From: Halobacillus sp. A5
GTDB taxonomy: Bacteria > Bacillota > Bacilli > Bacillales > Halobacillaceae
NCBI RefSeq assembly: GCF_024189315.1
Contig: NZ_JAIZEO010000005.1
Coordinates: 62,001-126,000, forward strand
Direction of reading: 5' to 3'
Length of the DNA stretch: 64,000 nt
Shown here: positions 33,903 through 43,374 of the stretch, piece by piece
Numbering within the stretch: position 1 is the first letter of the stretch
Layout of the letters: every line of letters begins with the position of its first letter
Made by a program: the position numbers and the translations under genes
The notes under the pieces: model-generated
What the model was told of the DNA's origin: nothing
Seen by the model: the letters and a program-made list of their open reading frames with translations, nothing else
Databases searched by the model: none

Positions 33903-34598
33903 TTAGTTCGTCAGGCTTTTTCTTCGTCCCCGCCAGAGCATAATCTCCAAAGCGGCAATACAGATAAGCAGCCAGGAAAACCCTAACGCCAGTCCTCCTA
34001 ATATATCCGTTAAGTAATGGACGCTTAAATATACTCGGCTGAGCGAGATTAATAAAATGATTACGATCAGTCCAAGGTTAATCAGCCACTTTGCCGGCTT
34101 GGTTAATGGGCTTATTAATATAAGGTAAATTAAGAAGCCATAGAACACAGCCGATCCAGTCGTATGTCCACTTGGAAAACTAAACCCTGTGCCGTCATAT
34201 TGCTCCAATAAATCCGGTCTTTCTCTGCCAAAGGCTGCTTTCAAGCCTTTAGTCAAAAGACTTATGCCAATCATGCTGACCGCAAAGTAAATAGCAACCC
34301 ACTTACTGTAAGGGAGAACAAATAGCAAACAGGCAAACAAAATGATCGACATGATTGTAATTACAGTAACTGAACCTGCTTCTGTAATCCATCCCATTGA
34401 AGTTGACAGCCACGAAGTCTGGCTGGCATTAACAGCATTTGATGCTGCAGAGTCTACTGCAAATTTCTCCTGTTCTAAAACTTCATCTCCAATTTCCATA
34501 AAAAGATAGGCGCCGCTGCCTACTATTAACAATCCAATGACGATTATAATAATCGATGTTTTAGAGAGGTCCGAAACTTTAGTTCCTGAAAATAGCAC
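33903..34598 (-). CDS. PAP2 superfamily membrane phosphatase
   Basis: The 231-residue protein has about six membrane helices and the three-part lipid phosphatase signature: KAAFGRERP (KX6RP), FPSGHTT (PSGH) and SRVYLSVHYLTDILGG (SRX5HX3D). Members dephosphorylate undecaprenyl diphosphate or phosphatidylglycerol phosphate at the outer membrane face. The extracytoplasmic loop between TM1 and TM2 is about 45 residues. It precedes the YqaE-like gene by 20 bases. Confidence 0.88.
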   Translation of the reverse strand: MLFSGTKVSDLSKTSIIIIVIGLLIVGSGAYLFMEIGDEVLEQEKFAVDSAASNAVNASQTSWLSTSMGWITEAGSVTVITIMSIILFACLLFVLPYSKWVAIYFAVSMIGISLLTKGLKAAFGRERPDLLEQYDGTGFSFPSGHTTGSAVFYGFLIYLILISPLTKPAKWLINLGLIVIILLISLSRVYLSVHYLTDILGGLALGFSWLLICIAALEIMLWRGRRKSLTN

Positions 34599-34821
34599 AT
34601 CCGGTCCTCCTCAACCTTGAATTAAGCAGTGAACGCGACTATTTATAGCTTAAGCCGCCCACTAAAAATCTATTCCCCAAAAAATTATCTCTAAAACAGA
34701 AAAACATCCTCTGAGTACCTCTGTCGGTTAATATGAAAAAACTGGAAACCCGATCACTTCACTGCGTAAAAATCTTTTTCACTATTAAAAGGGTTTTCTT
34801 GTCATATTTTTTCAATCCTCA

Positions 34822-34862
34822 TTGCCTTTTTTGTAAAATGTTGATAAAATTATTAGAAAATT
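34822..34862 (+). promoter_or_regulatory. Probable dpp promoter with CodY-like box
   Basis: A TTGCCT -35-like and a TAAAAT -10 (34845-34850) are separated by 17 bases. Overlapping the -10 is AATTATTAGAAAATT (34848-34862), which differs from the CodY consensus AATTTTCWGAAAATT at two positions. The B. subtilis dpp operon is repressed by CodY in rich medium, so the same control is likely here. Confidence 0.6.
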
Positions 34863-34895
34863 ACTAATTTTTTATACAGATTGGAGAGCATCGAT

Positions 34896-35720
34896 GTGAA
34901 GCTTTATCTATCCGTCGACATGGAAGGCATAACCGGGCTTCCTGACGCGACCTTTGTAGATTCAAACAAACATAACTATGAACGGGCTAGAAAAATAATG
35001 ACTAACGAAGCCAATGCGGTCATTCAATCTGCATTTGACCTTAATGCCAGTGAAGTTCTTGTCAATGACAGTCATTCGAAAATGAATAACCTGCTGTCAG
35101 AGGATCTTCACCCGGAGGCGTTACTCATAACGGGAGATGTTAAACCGTACTCCATGGTCCAAGGACTTGATGCTACCTTTGACGGGGCTGTTTTTCTCGG
35201 CTATCATGCCCGTGCCAGTAAGCCTGGCGTAATGTCTCACTCCATGACGTTTGGAGTTCGTAACTTTTACATAAATGAGACAGCTGTAGGTGAACTGGGA
35301 TTGAATGCATACGTCGCTGGTTATTATGACGTGCCTCTCATTATGGTGGCGGGGGATGATCGTGTAGGGAAGGAAGCACGTCAGCTTATTCCTAACGTGG
35401 TTACAACACCTGTAAAAGAGAGCATTTCTAGGTCATCAGTAAAAACATTATCACCAAAAAAGGCCGGGGAACTTCTTCAAGCTAAAACATCCGAGGCTAT
35501 ACATAACCGAAAGAAGATCAGACCGTTAACCCCACCCTCGACACCGACCCTGCGAATAGAATTTACAAACTACGGACAAGCCGAATGGGCCGGTTTAATG
35601 CCGGGGACAAAGATAGAGCCTGATTCAACTACAGTTTCGTTTCAGGCGAAAGACATATTAGAAGCCTACCAGGCCATGCTCGTGATGACTGAACTTGCCA
35701 TGAAGACAACATTTAATTAG
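34896..35720 (+). CDS. dppA: D-aminopeptidase DppA (M55)
   Basis: The 274-residue zinc D-aminopeptidase cleaves D-Ala-containing dipeptides. The known zinc ligands are all at the family positions: D8, E10, H60, H104 and E133. The frame also offers a TTG at 34881, but GGAGAG (34883-34888) fits the GTG at 34896, which gives the same length as B. subtilis DppA. It opens the dppABCDE-ykfABCD operon, which imports and recycles murein peptides. Confidence 0.95.
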   Translation: MKLYLSVDMEGITGLPDATFVDSNKHNYERARKIMTNEANAVIQSAFDLNASEVLVNDSHSKMNNLLSEDLHPEALLITGDVKPYSMVQGLDATFDGAVFLGYHARASKPGVMSHSMTFGVRNFYINETAVGELGLNAYVAGYYDVPLIMVAGDDRVGKEARQLIPNVVTTPVKESISRSSVKTLSPKKAGELLQAKTSEAIHNRKKIRPLTPPSTPTLRIEFTNYGQAEWAGLMPGTKIEPDSTTVSFQAKDILEAYQAMLVMTELAMKTTFN

Positions 35721-35733
35721 GGGGGGAGCATAA

Positions 35734-36666
35734 ATGGCCGCATACATAATGAAGCGCTTTGTTTTAATGGTTGTTACCGTGTTAATCATTGCAACTTTAA
35801 CCTTTTTTCTAATGAATCTGCTCCCAGGCTCGCCTTTGAACGAAGAGCGGACGACCAATGAATCTGTACAGCAGAATCTTGAAGCTCACTTTAATTTAGA
35901 CGAGCCTTTGATTGTGCAATATGTACTTTATTTAAAATCAATAGCCACCTTTGACTTCGGTCCATCTATTAAGCAGCCGACAGAAACCGTAAATTCTTTA
36001 CTCGGCCGCGGTTTCCCAATATCAGCTGAATTAGGAATCTGGACCATATTAACAGCTGTCGTATCTGGAATCACGTTAGGTGTCTTTGCTGCTCTCAGGC
36101 ATAACGGAATCATTGATTATATCGCTATGACTATCGCTGTGCTCGGCATATCTGTGCCGAACTTTGTACTTGCAACGATGCTTATCCAGGAACTTGCCGT
36201 CAATAGAGGGATTTTTCCAGCGGCCACATGGAATTCACCAGCCCATATGGTCCTCCCTATTCTCGCACTGGCCACAGGTCCGATGGCAATTATTGCAAGG
36301 CTGACCCGCTCGAGCATGCTTGAGACACTTACGCAGGATTATATAAAAACTGCCCGGGCGAAAGGCCTCTCCCCTGTTAAAGTTATCGTCAAGCACGCAC
36401 TAAAAAATGCCCTTATGCCAGTCGTAACAATCTTAGGTACTCTTATGGCCGGCATTTTAACCGGAACGTTTGTGATAGAAAAAATATTCGCAATTCCAGG
36501 TATGGGTAAATATTTCGTACAAAGCATTAATCAGCGCGACTATCCCGTCATTATGGGGACAACCGTATTCTACAGTGTATTTCTCGTCTTTATGCTGTTT
36601 TTAGTCGATATCGCTTATGGACTATTGGATCCAAGAATCAAACTTCATGAGAAAGGAGATGGGTGA
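35734..36666 (+). CDS. dppB: Dipeptide ABC transporter permease DppB
   Basis: The 310-residue permease begins KRFVLMVVTVLIIATLTFFL, the usual first helix of DppB/OppB. It then shows an extracytoplasmic loop and the coupling segment DYIKTARAKGLSPVKVIVKHALKNAL. About six helices are visible. TTAGGGGGGGAGC lies before the ATG. It is the second gene of the operon and pairs with DppC. Confidence 0.94.
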   Translation: MAAYIMKRFVLMVVTVLIIATLTFFLMNLLPGSPLNEERTTNESVQQNLEAHFNLDEPLIVQYVLYLKSIATFDFGPSIKQPTETVNSLLGRGFPISAELGIWTILTAVVSGITLGVFAALRHNGIIDYIAMTIAVLGISVPNFVLATMLIQELAVNRGIFPAATWNSPAHMVLPILALATGPMAIIARLTRSSMLETLTQDYIKTARAKGLSPVKVIVKHALKNALMPVVTILGTLMAGILTGTFVIEKIFAIPGMGKYFVQSINQRDYPVIMGTTVFYSVFLVFMLFLVDIAYGLLDPRIKLHEKGDG

Positions 36667-36667
36667 T

Positions 36668-37621
36668 ATGATCCAGACTGCTAAACAAAAGAAATCAGCA
36701 CAAGACGAAATTCCGGATGATTGGTTTAAGCCTTTGGAAAAGGATTCAAGCCAGGCAGAGACGGTAGTGCGCCCCTCGCTTTCTTACTGGCAGGACGCAT
36801 GGAGGAGACTTAGAAAAAACAAGCTGGCAATGTCTGGTCTTATTTTCCTCATCTTTTTAAGTCTGATGTCCATTTTAGGACCAATCTTATCTCCGCACTC
36901 TTTATCTGAACAGGTGTTGTCCAATCAAAACCAGGCTCCTTCCGCCACCCACTGGTTCGGCACAGATGATCTTGGCCGGGATGTATTCACCCGTACATGG
37001 TACGGAGCGCGTATCTCCTTGTTCGTTGGCTTGATGGCTGCCTTGATCGACTTCTTTATTGGCGTTACATACGGCGGAATTTCCGGCTATAAAGGCGGGC
37101 GGACTGACAGCCTGATGATGCGTGTTATTGAAGTATTATATGGACTTCCATATTTACTCGTAGTTATTTTGCTTCTCGTTGTTCTGGGACCAAGCTTGTT
37201 AACCATTATAGTCGCCTTAACGGTTACAGGGTGGGTCGGCATGGCACGAATCGTCCGTGGTCAGGTTCTTCAAATTAAGCATAATGAATTTGTGCTCGCT
37301 TCCCAGTCTTTTGGAGCAAAGACAAAAAGAATAATACGAAAGAACCTTTTACCAAACACAATGGGTCCCATTATCGTGCAGATGACATTAACCGTACCTA
37401 CAGCCATTTTTGCTGAAGCTTTCCTTAGCTTCTTAGGGTTAGGAATTCAATCCCCTTTTGCCAGCTGGGGTGTGATGGCTGATGATGCCCTGGGTACTAT
37501 TTTGTCCGGCCACTGGTGGAGACTGTTCTTCCCTGCTTTTTTCATATCTGCGACGATGTTCGCCTTTAATGTATTGGGCGACGGTCTGCAGGATGCCCTG
37601 GATCCGAAGTTAAGGAGGTAA
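36668..37621 (+). CDS. dppC: Dipeptide ABC transporter permease DppC
   Basis: The 317-residue permease has an N-terminal cytoplasmic segment of about 40 residues, then LRKNKLAMSGLIFLIFLSLM as TM1, HWFGTDDLGRDVFTRTWYGAR before the core, and the EAA loop QSFGAKTKRIIRKNLLPN. An upstream frame start at 36617 lies within dppB; AAAGGAGAT fits the ATG at 36668. It forms the second half of the membrane pore. Confidence 0.94.
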   Translation: MIQTAKQKKSAQDEIPDDWFKPLEKDSSQAETVVRPSLSYWQDAWRRLRKNKLAMSGLIFLIFLSLMSILGPILSPHSLSEQVLSNQNQAPSATHWFGTDDLGRDVFTRTWYGARISLFVGLMAALIDFFIGVTYGGISGYKGGRTDSLMMRVIEVLYGLPYLLVVILLLVVLGPSLLTIIVALTVTGWVGMARIVRGQVLQIKHNEFVLASQSFGAKTKRIIRKNLLPNTMGPIIVQMTLTVPTAIFAEAFLSFLGLGIQSPFASWGVMADDALGTILSGHWWRLFFPAFFISATMFAFNVLGDGLQDALDPKLRR

Positions 37622-37626
37622 CCTCA

Positions 37627-38622
37627 ATGGAAAAAATACTTGATATTAAAGACCTCCACGTTTCCTTCGTTACATACGGAGGCGAAGTCCAGGCTGTGCG
37701 TGGAGTCAATTTAGAACTATACAAAGGGGAAACACTCGCCATTGTAGGCGAATCAGGCTGTGGAAAAAGCGTAACAGCTAACAGCATCATGCGGCTGATC
37801 CCTTCCCCTCCCGGCAGAATCAAAAAAGGCTCGATTCATTTTAAAGGAGAAGACATGACGAAGCTGTCCAACAAGCAAGTAAGAAAAATCCGCGGTGTAG
37901 ATATATCGATGATTTTTCAAGATCCAATGACAGCACTGAATCCTACATTAACCATAGGTAATCAGCTGACCGAAGGCTTAAAGCAGCACCGAAAAATCTC
38001 TTCAAAACAAGCCAATGATCAAGCGATTGACATGCTGAATCTTGTAGGAATCCCTAACCCTGATGAGCGAATGAAACAATACCCCCACCAATTCAGCGGT
38101 GGGATGAGACAGCGGATTGTTATTGCAATGGCATTAATTTGTGAGCCAGAGCTTTTAATTGCAGATGAACCTACCACAGCTTTGGACGTGACCATTCAAG
38201 CGCAGATCCTGCAGCTCTTTCAAAAAATCCAGCGGGAAACCGGGGTTTCGATTATATTGATTACACACGATTTAGGGGTAGTAGCCAAAATCGCCAGCCG
38301 AATCGCGGTCATGTATGCAGGCAAGGTAATTGAGACGGGAACAAGGCAGGAAATTTTTTACCGGCCCAATCACCCTTATACCCAGGGCTTACTGAATTCT
38401 GTTCCGCGGCTGGACCAAAAAGGAGAAAAATTAATTCCTATTGTTGGTACACCTCCTGATTTATTTTCCCCTCCGCAGGGGTGCCCTTTTACCGCCAGGT
38501 GTCCAAAAGCCATGGAGGTATGCTCACGTGTTTATCCTTTTCAGACAGAGCTCAGTGAAACCCATGCAGTGGACTGCTGGCTTCAGGATGAAAGGGCTAA
38601 AAAATATATAGCTTCAACGTAA
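37627..38622 (+). CDS. dppD: Dipeptide ABC transporter ATPase DppD
   Basis: The 331-residue ABC ATPase has Walker A GESGCGKSV, signature FSGGMRQR, Walker B LLIADEPTTALD and the C-terminal oligopeptide-transport domain GCPFTARCPKAMEVC. The Cys residues of that tail (CPF...RCP...VC) match the Fe-S site proposed for some Opp/Dpp ATPases, as far as I recall. It pairs with ykfD, the second ATPase, at the far end of the operon. Confidence 0.94.
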   Translation: MEKILDIKDLHVSFVTYGGEVQAVRGVNLELYKGETLAIVGESGCGKSVTANSIMRLIPSPPGRIKKGSIHFKGEDMTKLSNKQVRKIRGVDISMIFQDPMTALNPTLTIGNQLTEGLKQHRKISSKQANDQAIDMLNLVGIPNPDERMKQYPHQFSGGMRQRIVIAMALICEPELLIADEPTTALDVTIQAQILQLFQKIQRETGVSIILITHDLGVVAKIASRIAVMYAGKVIETGTRQEIFYRPNHPYTQGLLNSVPRLDQKGEKLIPIVGTPPDLFSPPQGCPFTARCPKAMEVCSRVYPFQTELSETHAVDCWLQDERAKKYIAST

Positions 38623-38664
38623 GAAAGCGAACACCATTTAAAACTTGAAAGGGGAAGAGAAACA

Positions 38665-40296
38665 ATGAAAAAATGGTTAACCGTTTTGCTTGGCGTTTTA
38701 CTTGTTGTTGTCTTAGCAGCTTGTACGGCTGATGAAAATGCGGGTGAGGAAGATGGTGGTAACGACAGCGAAGAATCCTCCGGTGATGATACGAGCACAC
38801 TTCGTTTAAATAACGGGGTCGAGCCGACATCCCTTGATCCTCCCATTGGTTTTGACGCTGCTTCATGGAACGTATTAAATAATCTAATGGAAGGAATGAC
38901 TCGTCTAAACGAAGAACACGAGCCTGAAGAAGCCACGGCTGAAAACATAGAAGTATCAGAAGATGGCACGGAATATACATTTACAATTCGTGACGATGCC
39001 AAATGGTCAAACGGTGATGACGTCACAGCAGAAAACTTTGAATTTGCCTGGAAACGACTTCTAAACCCTGAGACTGCTTCCTCTGCTGCTTTTCTTGGCT
39101 ACTTTATTGAAGGCGGAGAAGAATTCAACAATGGTGATGGCTCCGAAGATGATGTCATGGTTGAAGCCGTAGACGAAAAAGAGCTTCAAGTGACTCTTAC
39201 ATCTCCGACGAACTATTTCTTAAACATAATCTCTAATCCTGCGTTTTTCCCGATCAACCAGGATGTTGCCGGTGAAGACGAAGAGTGGTATTCCGAAGCA
39301 GACAGCTTTGTAGGAAATGGGCCATTTGCACTTGCCGAATGGGAGCATGACAATAATATGGTTCTAGAGAAAAATGAGGAATATTGGGATGCGGATACCG
39401 TAGAATTAGAAGAAGTACATTTTGCTATGGTTGATGATTCCAACACCGAATATCAGATGTATGACAGTGGAGAGCTCGACAACTCTGAAATTCCTTCTGA
39501 TATGGCTGATGAACTGTTGGATAGTGAGGAAGTAACGATTGATGAACAAGCAGGTAACAGCTTCTACCGCTTTAATGTAGAGGAAGAACCTTTTCAAAAT
39601 GAAAAAATCCGCAAAGCCTTTGCTATGGCTGTTAACCAGGAAGACATCGTTGAATATGTAACGAGAATGGGTGAAGAGCCGGCTTATGGATTTGTGTCTC
39701 CAGGGTTCAATGATGCGAATGGAAATGACTTCCGTGAAGAGAATGGAAACCTGGTAGAATTTGACGCTGAAGAAGCGAAACAGCTGCTGGAGGAAGGTAT
39801 GGAAGAAGAAGGATATGACGAGCTCCCTGAAGTCACTCTCTCATACAACACGGATGATACTAATAAGAGCATCGCTGAAGCCATTCAAGAGATGTACAGC
39901 GAAAATTTAGACGTGGATGTCAGCTTGGAGAATACTGAATGGAACGTCTTCCTTGAAGATCAGAAAGCATTAGAGCATCAGCTGTCCAGAAGTTCATTCC
40001 TAGCTGACTATGCGGATCCGATCAACTTCTTAGAGAGCTTTACTTCGGATTCTTCGATGAACCGTACAGGCTGGTCTAATGAAGAGTATGATGATCTGAT
40101 TGCTCAGGCGAAGGAAGAAACTGATGATGAACAGCGCTTTGAACATATGTATGAAGCAGAGAAGATTCTATTTGATGAAATGCCGATTTTCCCTGTTCAC
40201 TTCTACAACCAAGTATTCCTTCAAAAAGATAACGTAGACGGCATTGTCCGTCATCCTGTAGGATATCTTGAGTTGAAGTGGGCAACGAAAGAATAA
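38665..40296 (+). CDS. dppE: Dipeptide-binding lipoprotein DppE
   Basis: The 543-residue SBP_bac_5 protein has a lipoprotein signal with lipobox LAAC (C20), followed by a strongly acidic linker. The fold shows NNGVEPTSLDPPIGFDAASW and the family segment DDAKWSNGDDVTAENFEFAWKR. It binds murein tripeptide or dipeptides outside the membrane and hands them to DppBC. The very acidic composition suggests adaptation to salt, which is an inference. Confidence 0.94.
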   Translation: MKKWLTVLLGVLLVVVLAACTADENAGEEDGGNDSEESSGDDTSTLRLNNGVEPTSLDPPIGFDAASWNVLNNLMEGMTRLNEEHEPEEATAENIEVSEDGTEYTFTIRDDAKWSNGDDVTAENFEFAWKRLLNPETASSAAFLGYFIEGGEEFNNGDGSEDDVMVEAVDEKELQVTLTSPTNYFLNIISNPAFFPINQDVAGEDEEWYSEADSFVGNGPFALAEWEHDNNMVLEKNEEYWDADTVELEEVHFAMVDDSNTEYQMYDSGELDNSEIPSDMADELLDSEEVTIDEQAGNSFYRFNVEEEPFQNEKIRKAFAMAVNQEDIVEYVTRMGEEPAYGFVSPGFNDANGNDFREENGNLVEFDAEEAKQLLEEGMEEEGYDELPEVTLSYNTDDTNKSIAEAIQEMYSENLDVDVSLENTEWNVFLEDQKALEHQLSRSSFLADYADPINFLESFTSDSSMNRTGWSNEEYDDLIAQAKEETDDEQRFEHMYEAEKILFDEMPIFPVHFYNQVFLQKDNVDGIVRHPVGYLELKWATKE

Positions 40297-40313
40297 TATA
40301 AGAACAAAGGCGG

Positions 40314-40346
40314 ACCCATACGTATTGTATGGGTTTCCCTTCTTTT
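40314..40346 (+). terminator. Intercistronic hairpin between dppE and ykfA
   Basis: ACCCATAC (40314-40321) pairs with GTATGGGT (40327-40334) over a 5-base loop, followed by TTCCCTTCTTTTT. A weak terminator or mRNA-stabilising hairpin here would raise binding-protein levels over the downstream genes. Confidence 0.6.
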
Positions 40347-40368
40347 TATTAAACGGGAGGAACCATTC

Positions 40369-41289
40369 ATGATTTATCCTAGACGATTAACACCCGGCAA
40401 TACAGTCGGAGTTATTGCGCCCGCCAGTCCTCCGGATTTATCTAACTTACATAAAGCAATTCCTTTTTTTAATGAGTTAGGGCTTCACGTAAAAATCGCT
40501 CCCCACGTATCAAGCACATACGGTTATTTAGCCGGCAGAGATGAGCAGCGGCTTCACGATTTACATTTGATGTTTGCTGATCCGGATGTCGATGCTGTTT
40601 TCTGTGCAGGCGGAGGCTTTGGAACGAGCAGAATCGTTGATTCAATTGATTATTCACTCATAAGAAAACACCCTAAGATTTTTTGGGGCTATAGCGATAT
40701 CACTTTTTTACATACAGCGATCAGGCAGAAAACAGGGCTTGTCACTTTCCACGGTCCCATGCTGAGCTCAGATATAGGGAAAGATGACTTTGATCCGCTT
40801 TCAAAATCAATGTTCGCTCAATTATTTCAGCCTACACTCCTTCAATATACAGAATCCATCTCTTCTCTCGAGATTCTATCACCCGGAGAAGCAACGGGCA
40901 GACTTGTGGGAGGGAATTTGTCTCTGCTTGTTAATTCAATAGGGTCCGACTATGAAATTGATACAAAGAAACGACTGCTTCTTATAGAAGATGTTGGAGA
41001 AGAACCTTACAGGATTGATTCTTTTCTCAGTCAACTCAAGCTTGCCGGCAAGCTTGAAGATGCTTCAGGAATTATCATTGGAGATTTTAAAGATGCAGAT
41101 CCGAAGAAGAGAGAGGAATCCCTGCTCTTAGATGAAGTACTTGGCCACTATTTTTCGCAGCTGGATTCCCCTGTCATCTCAGGATTTAAAATCGGACATT
41201 GTCTGCCCCATTATGCCGTTCCATTGGGAAGCACTGCGTCTATATCAAGCTTGACCAAATCACTGACCATTCAGCCCGGCGTCTCCTGA
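40369..41289 (+). CDS. ykfA: Murein LD-carboxypeptidase YkfA (S66)
   Basis: The 306-residue S66 serine peptidase would release D-Ala from murein tetrapeptides. The N-terminal RRLTPGNTVGVIAPASPP, the nucleophile region FWGYSDITFLH and the C-terminal GFKIGHCLPHYAVPLGS with the catalytic His match LdcA/YkfA. A GGGAGGA site precedes the ATG. It is intracellular, with no signal peptide. Confidence 0.92.
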   Translation: MIYPRRLTPGNTVGVIAPASPPDLSNLHKAIPFFNELGLHVKIAPHVSSTYGYLAGRDEQRLHDLHLMFADPDVDAVFCAGGGFGTSRIVDSIDYSLIRKHPKIFWGYSDITFLHTAIRQKTGLVTFHGPMLSSDIGKDDFDPLSKSMFAQLFQPTLLQYTESISSLEILSPGEATGRLVGGNLSLLVNSIGSDYEIDTKKRLLLIEDVGEEPYRIDSFLSQLKLAGKLEDASGIIIGDFKDADPKKREESLLLDEVLGHYFSQLDSPVISGFKIGHCLPHYAVPLGSTASISSLTKSLTIQPGVS

Positions 41290-41309
41290 CTGAAGAAAGG
41301 AAGAATTCC

Positions 41310-42413
41310 ATGGAAATTCAAACCGTAGATACTTACTCTATAGCCGTTCCACTTCATACTCCCTTTAAAACAGCACTAAGGACGGTAACCGTCGCTGAGT
41401 CAATTTATGTAAAAGTTACATGTACAGACGGAACAACCGGCTGGGGAGAAGCACCGCCTACTCATGTCATTACAGGTGAAAGTTTAGCAAGTATTCAATA
41501 TACGATAGAAAGTATTTTAAAACCTGTGATTTTGGGGAAAAGACTGGTAGAGACAGAGAGATTGTTTGAAATGCTTCATCATGCAGTCGTAGGGAATACG
41601 AGTGCAAAAGCCGCTGTAGACATGGCATTATATGACTGCCTGTCACAGTATTGCGGCCTCCCTCTCCACCTATTCCTCGGCGGGTATCATGAATCAATTG
41701 AAACGGACTATACAGTGAGCATAAATGAGCCGGAACAAATGGCTTCAGATGCTGCACAATTTGTTTCAAATGGTTTCGATGTATTAAAGATTAAGGTTGG
41801 TAAAGATGAAATTGACAAGGACATTAAACGAATTGGTGCTATACGTGAGCGGATAGGTGCGGAACCTTTAATACGTCTCGATGCCAACCAGGGATGGAGC
41901 GTAAAGGAATCGATCTTTGCAATACAAAAGATGGAGGATTTGAATTACAACATCGAACTCGTTGAACAGCCGGTAAAAGCATATGACATTGAGGGCCTTA
42001 AACAAGTTAAGAATCACACGTTCACTCCCATCATGGCTGACGAAAGTGTCTTTTCAGTACAAGATGCAAGACGTGTTTTACAAACGGAAAGTGCAGATCT
42101 TATTAATATTAAGTTAATGAAAGCAGGCGGAATCTATCAAGCATTAAAAATTAACCAGCTTGCAGAAGCATACGGAATCCCTTGTATGGTCGGGAGTATG
42201 ATTGAAACCAAATTAGGAATCTCAGCCGCAGCTCATCTTGCAGCGAGCCAGAGAAACATTACCAGGTTTGATTTCGACGCTCCACTTATGCTTGGAGCGG
42301 ATCCCTTACAAGGTGGAATCGACTATAAAGGGCGTCATATCACTTTTTCTTCAAATCACGGGTTAGGGATTGAAAATATTCAATTAGATAGTATTCTTTC
42401 AAAACAAACATGA
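41310..42413 (+). CDS. ykfB: L-Ala-D/L-Glu epimerase YkfB
   Basis: The 367-residue enolase-superfamily enzyme epimerises L-Ala-D-Glu to L-Ala-L-Glu. The catalytic lysine motif KIKVGKD, metal ligands in RLDANQGW, VEQPV and MADESVFS, and the opposite-side lysine in NIKLMKAGG are all visible. A frame extends upstream into ykfA, but GAAAGGAAG before the ATG at 41310 (MEIQTVDTYS) sets the start and matches the family length. Confidence 0.94.
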   Translation: MEIQTVDTYSIAVPLHTPFKTALRTVTVAESIYVKVTCTDGTTGWGEAPPTHVITGESLASIQYTIESILKPVILGKRLVETERLFEMLHHAVVGNTSAKAAVDMALYDCLSQYCGLPLHLFLGGYHESIETDYTVSINEPEQMASDAAQFVSNGFDVLKIKVGKDEIDKDIKRIGAIRERIGAEPLIRLDANQGWSVKESIFAIQKMEDLNYNIELVEQPVKAYDIEGLKQVKNHTFTPIMADESVFSVQDARRVLQTESADLINIKLMKAGGIYQALKINQLAEAYGIPCMVGSMIETKLGISAAAHLAASQRNITRFDFDAPLMLGADPLQGGIDYKGRHITFSSNHGLGIENIQLDSILSKQT

Positions 42414-42426
42414 GGAGGCACACATA

Positions 42427-43374
42427 ATGTCACAAGCTGAAGCAACACGTACCACATGGGTAGTCCAAGTCCCAGTCGCGACTGTCTGGACCTCACAGGA
42501 CTCTCCTCGCAATATAGATTTACCAGGTGTATCTAACCCTACGAAAATTAAAGAATGGTTAGACAGCTTGACCTATGAAACAAGTTTAGCTTTAAGCGAT
42601 AAAAATTTAGTCCAATCCCAGCTTTTATATGGTGAAGAAGTGATTGTTGATCATATTCAAGGGAAATGGGCCAGCGTCGTCATCCCTACCCAGCCTTCCC
42701 TAAAAGATGAGCGCGGTTACCCAGGATATGTTCCAATTGATCAGCTTATCGAAGTCCCGGAACATGAATGGATCGGACAGGGCGTTGCCGTAGTAAACAA
42801 GAATACGACGCTTCTTATTGATGATCAAGGCGAGCCGATGTTTGATATCAGTTATCTTACCTCCCTGCCTGCTCTTGCCCACGAAGATAAATTTATTAAG
42901 GTACGTACTCCTCACGGCACCGGATTTGTCCCCGAACAGGATGTTTCCGTTTATCCTTCCAAAGAAGACATCCCTAGAGGAGATGGGGCTGCAATTCTGA
43001 AAGCGGGAGAAACCTTTGTGGACCTCCCTTATTTCTGGGGCGGTATGAGCTCTTATGGATATGACTGTTCAGGCTTTGCTTACAACATGCATAAAGCAAA
43101 TGGGTATCAAATTCCGAGAGATGCCACGGATCAGGCTGTCTCTGGAGAAAAGATAGAATTAAACCAAATAGAGCCGGGCGATCTGTTATTCTTCGCTCAT
43201 AATCACGGCAGCGGCAATATCCATCACGTCGGCATTTACTATGGAGATGGGAAAATGATCCACTCTCCTAAAACAGGAAAAAATGTAGAAATTATCGACT
43301 TAAAAGGAACGATTTATGAAAGTGAGTTATGCTCGGCCAGGAGGTATTGGAAAGAAGCGGAGGATCAAAGATGA
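42427..43374 (+). CDS. ykfC: Gamma-D-glutamyl-L-diamino acid endopeptidase YkfC (NlpC/P60)
   Basis: The 315-residue protein has N-terminal bacterial SH3-like modules (about 10-175) and a C-terminal NlpC/P60 peptidase (185-315) with the catalytic Cys 214 in YGYDCSGF and the His in HHVGIYYG. It would split L-Ala-gamma-D-Glu from the diamino acid. There is no signal peptide, in keeping with action on imported murein peptides in the cytosol. Its end overlaps ykfD by 4 bases. Confidence 0.93.
   Translation: MSQAEATRTTWVVQVPVATVWTSQDSPRNIDLPGVSNPTKIKEWLDSLTYETSLALSDKNLVQSQLLYGEEVIVDHIQGKWASVVIPTQPSLKDERGYPGYVPIDQLIEVPEHEWIGQGVAVVNKNTTLLIDDQGEPMFDISYLTSLPALAHEDKFIKVRTPHGTGFVPEQDVSVYPSKEDIPRGDGAAILKAGETFVDLPYFWGGMSSYGYDCSGFAYNMHKANGYQIPRDATDQAVSGEKIELNQIEPGDLLFFAHNHGSGNIHHVGIYYGDGKMIHSPKTGKNVEIIDLKGTIYESELCSARRYWKEAEDQR

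Noticed and set aside
38583-39026. Minus-strand frames over dppD/dppE
   Set aside because: They are shadows of the acidic dppE coding sequence, rich in Ser/Pro and without start signals.
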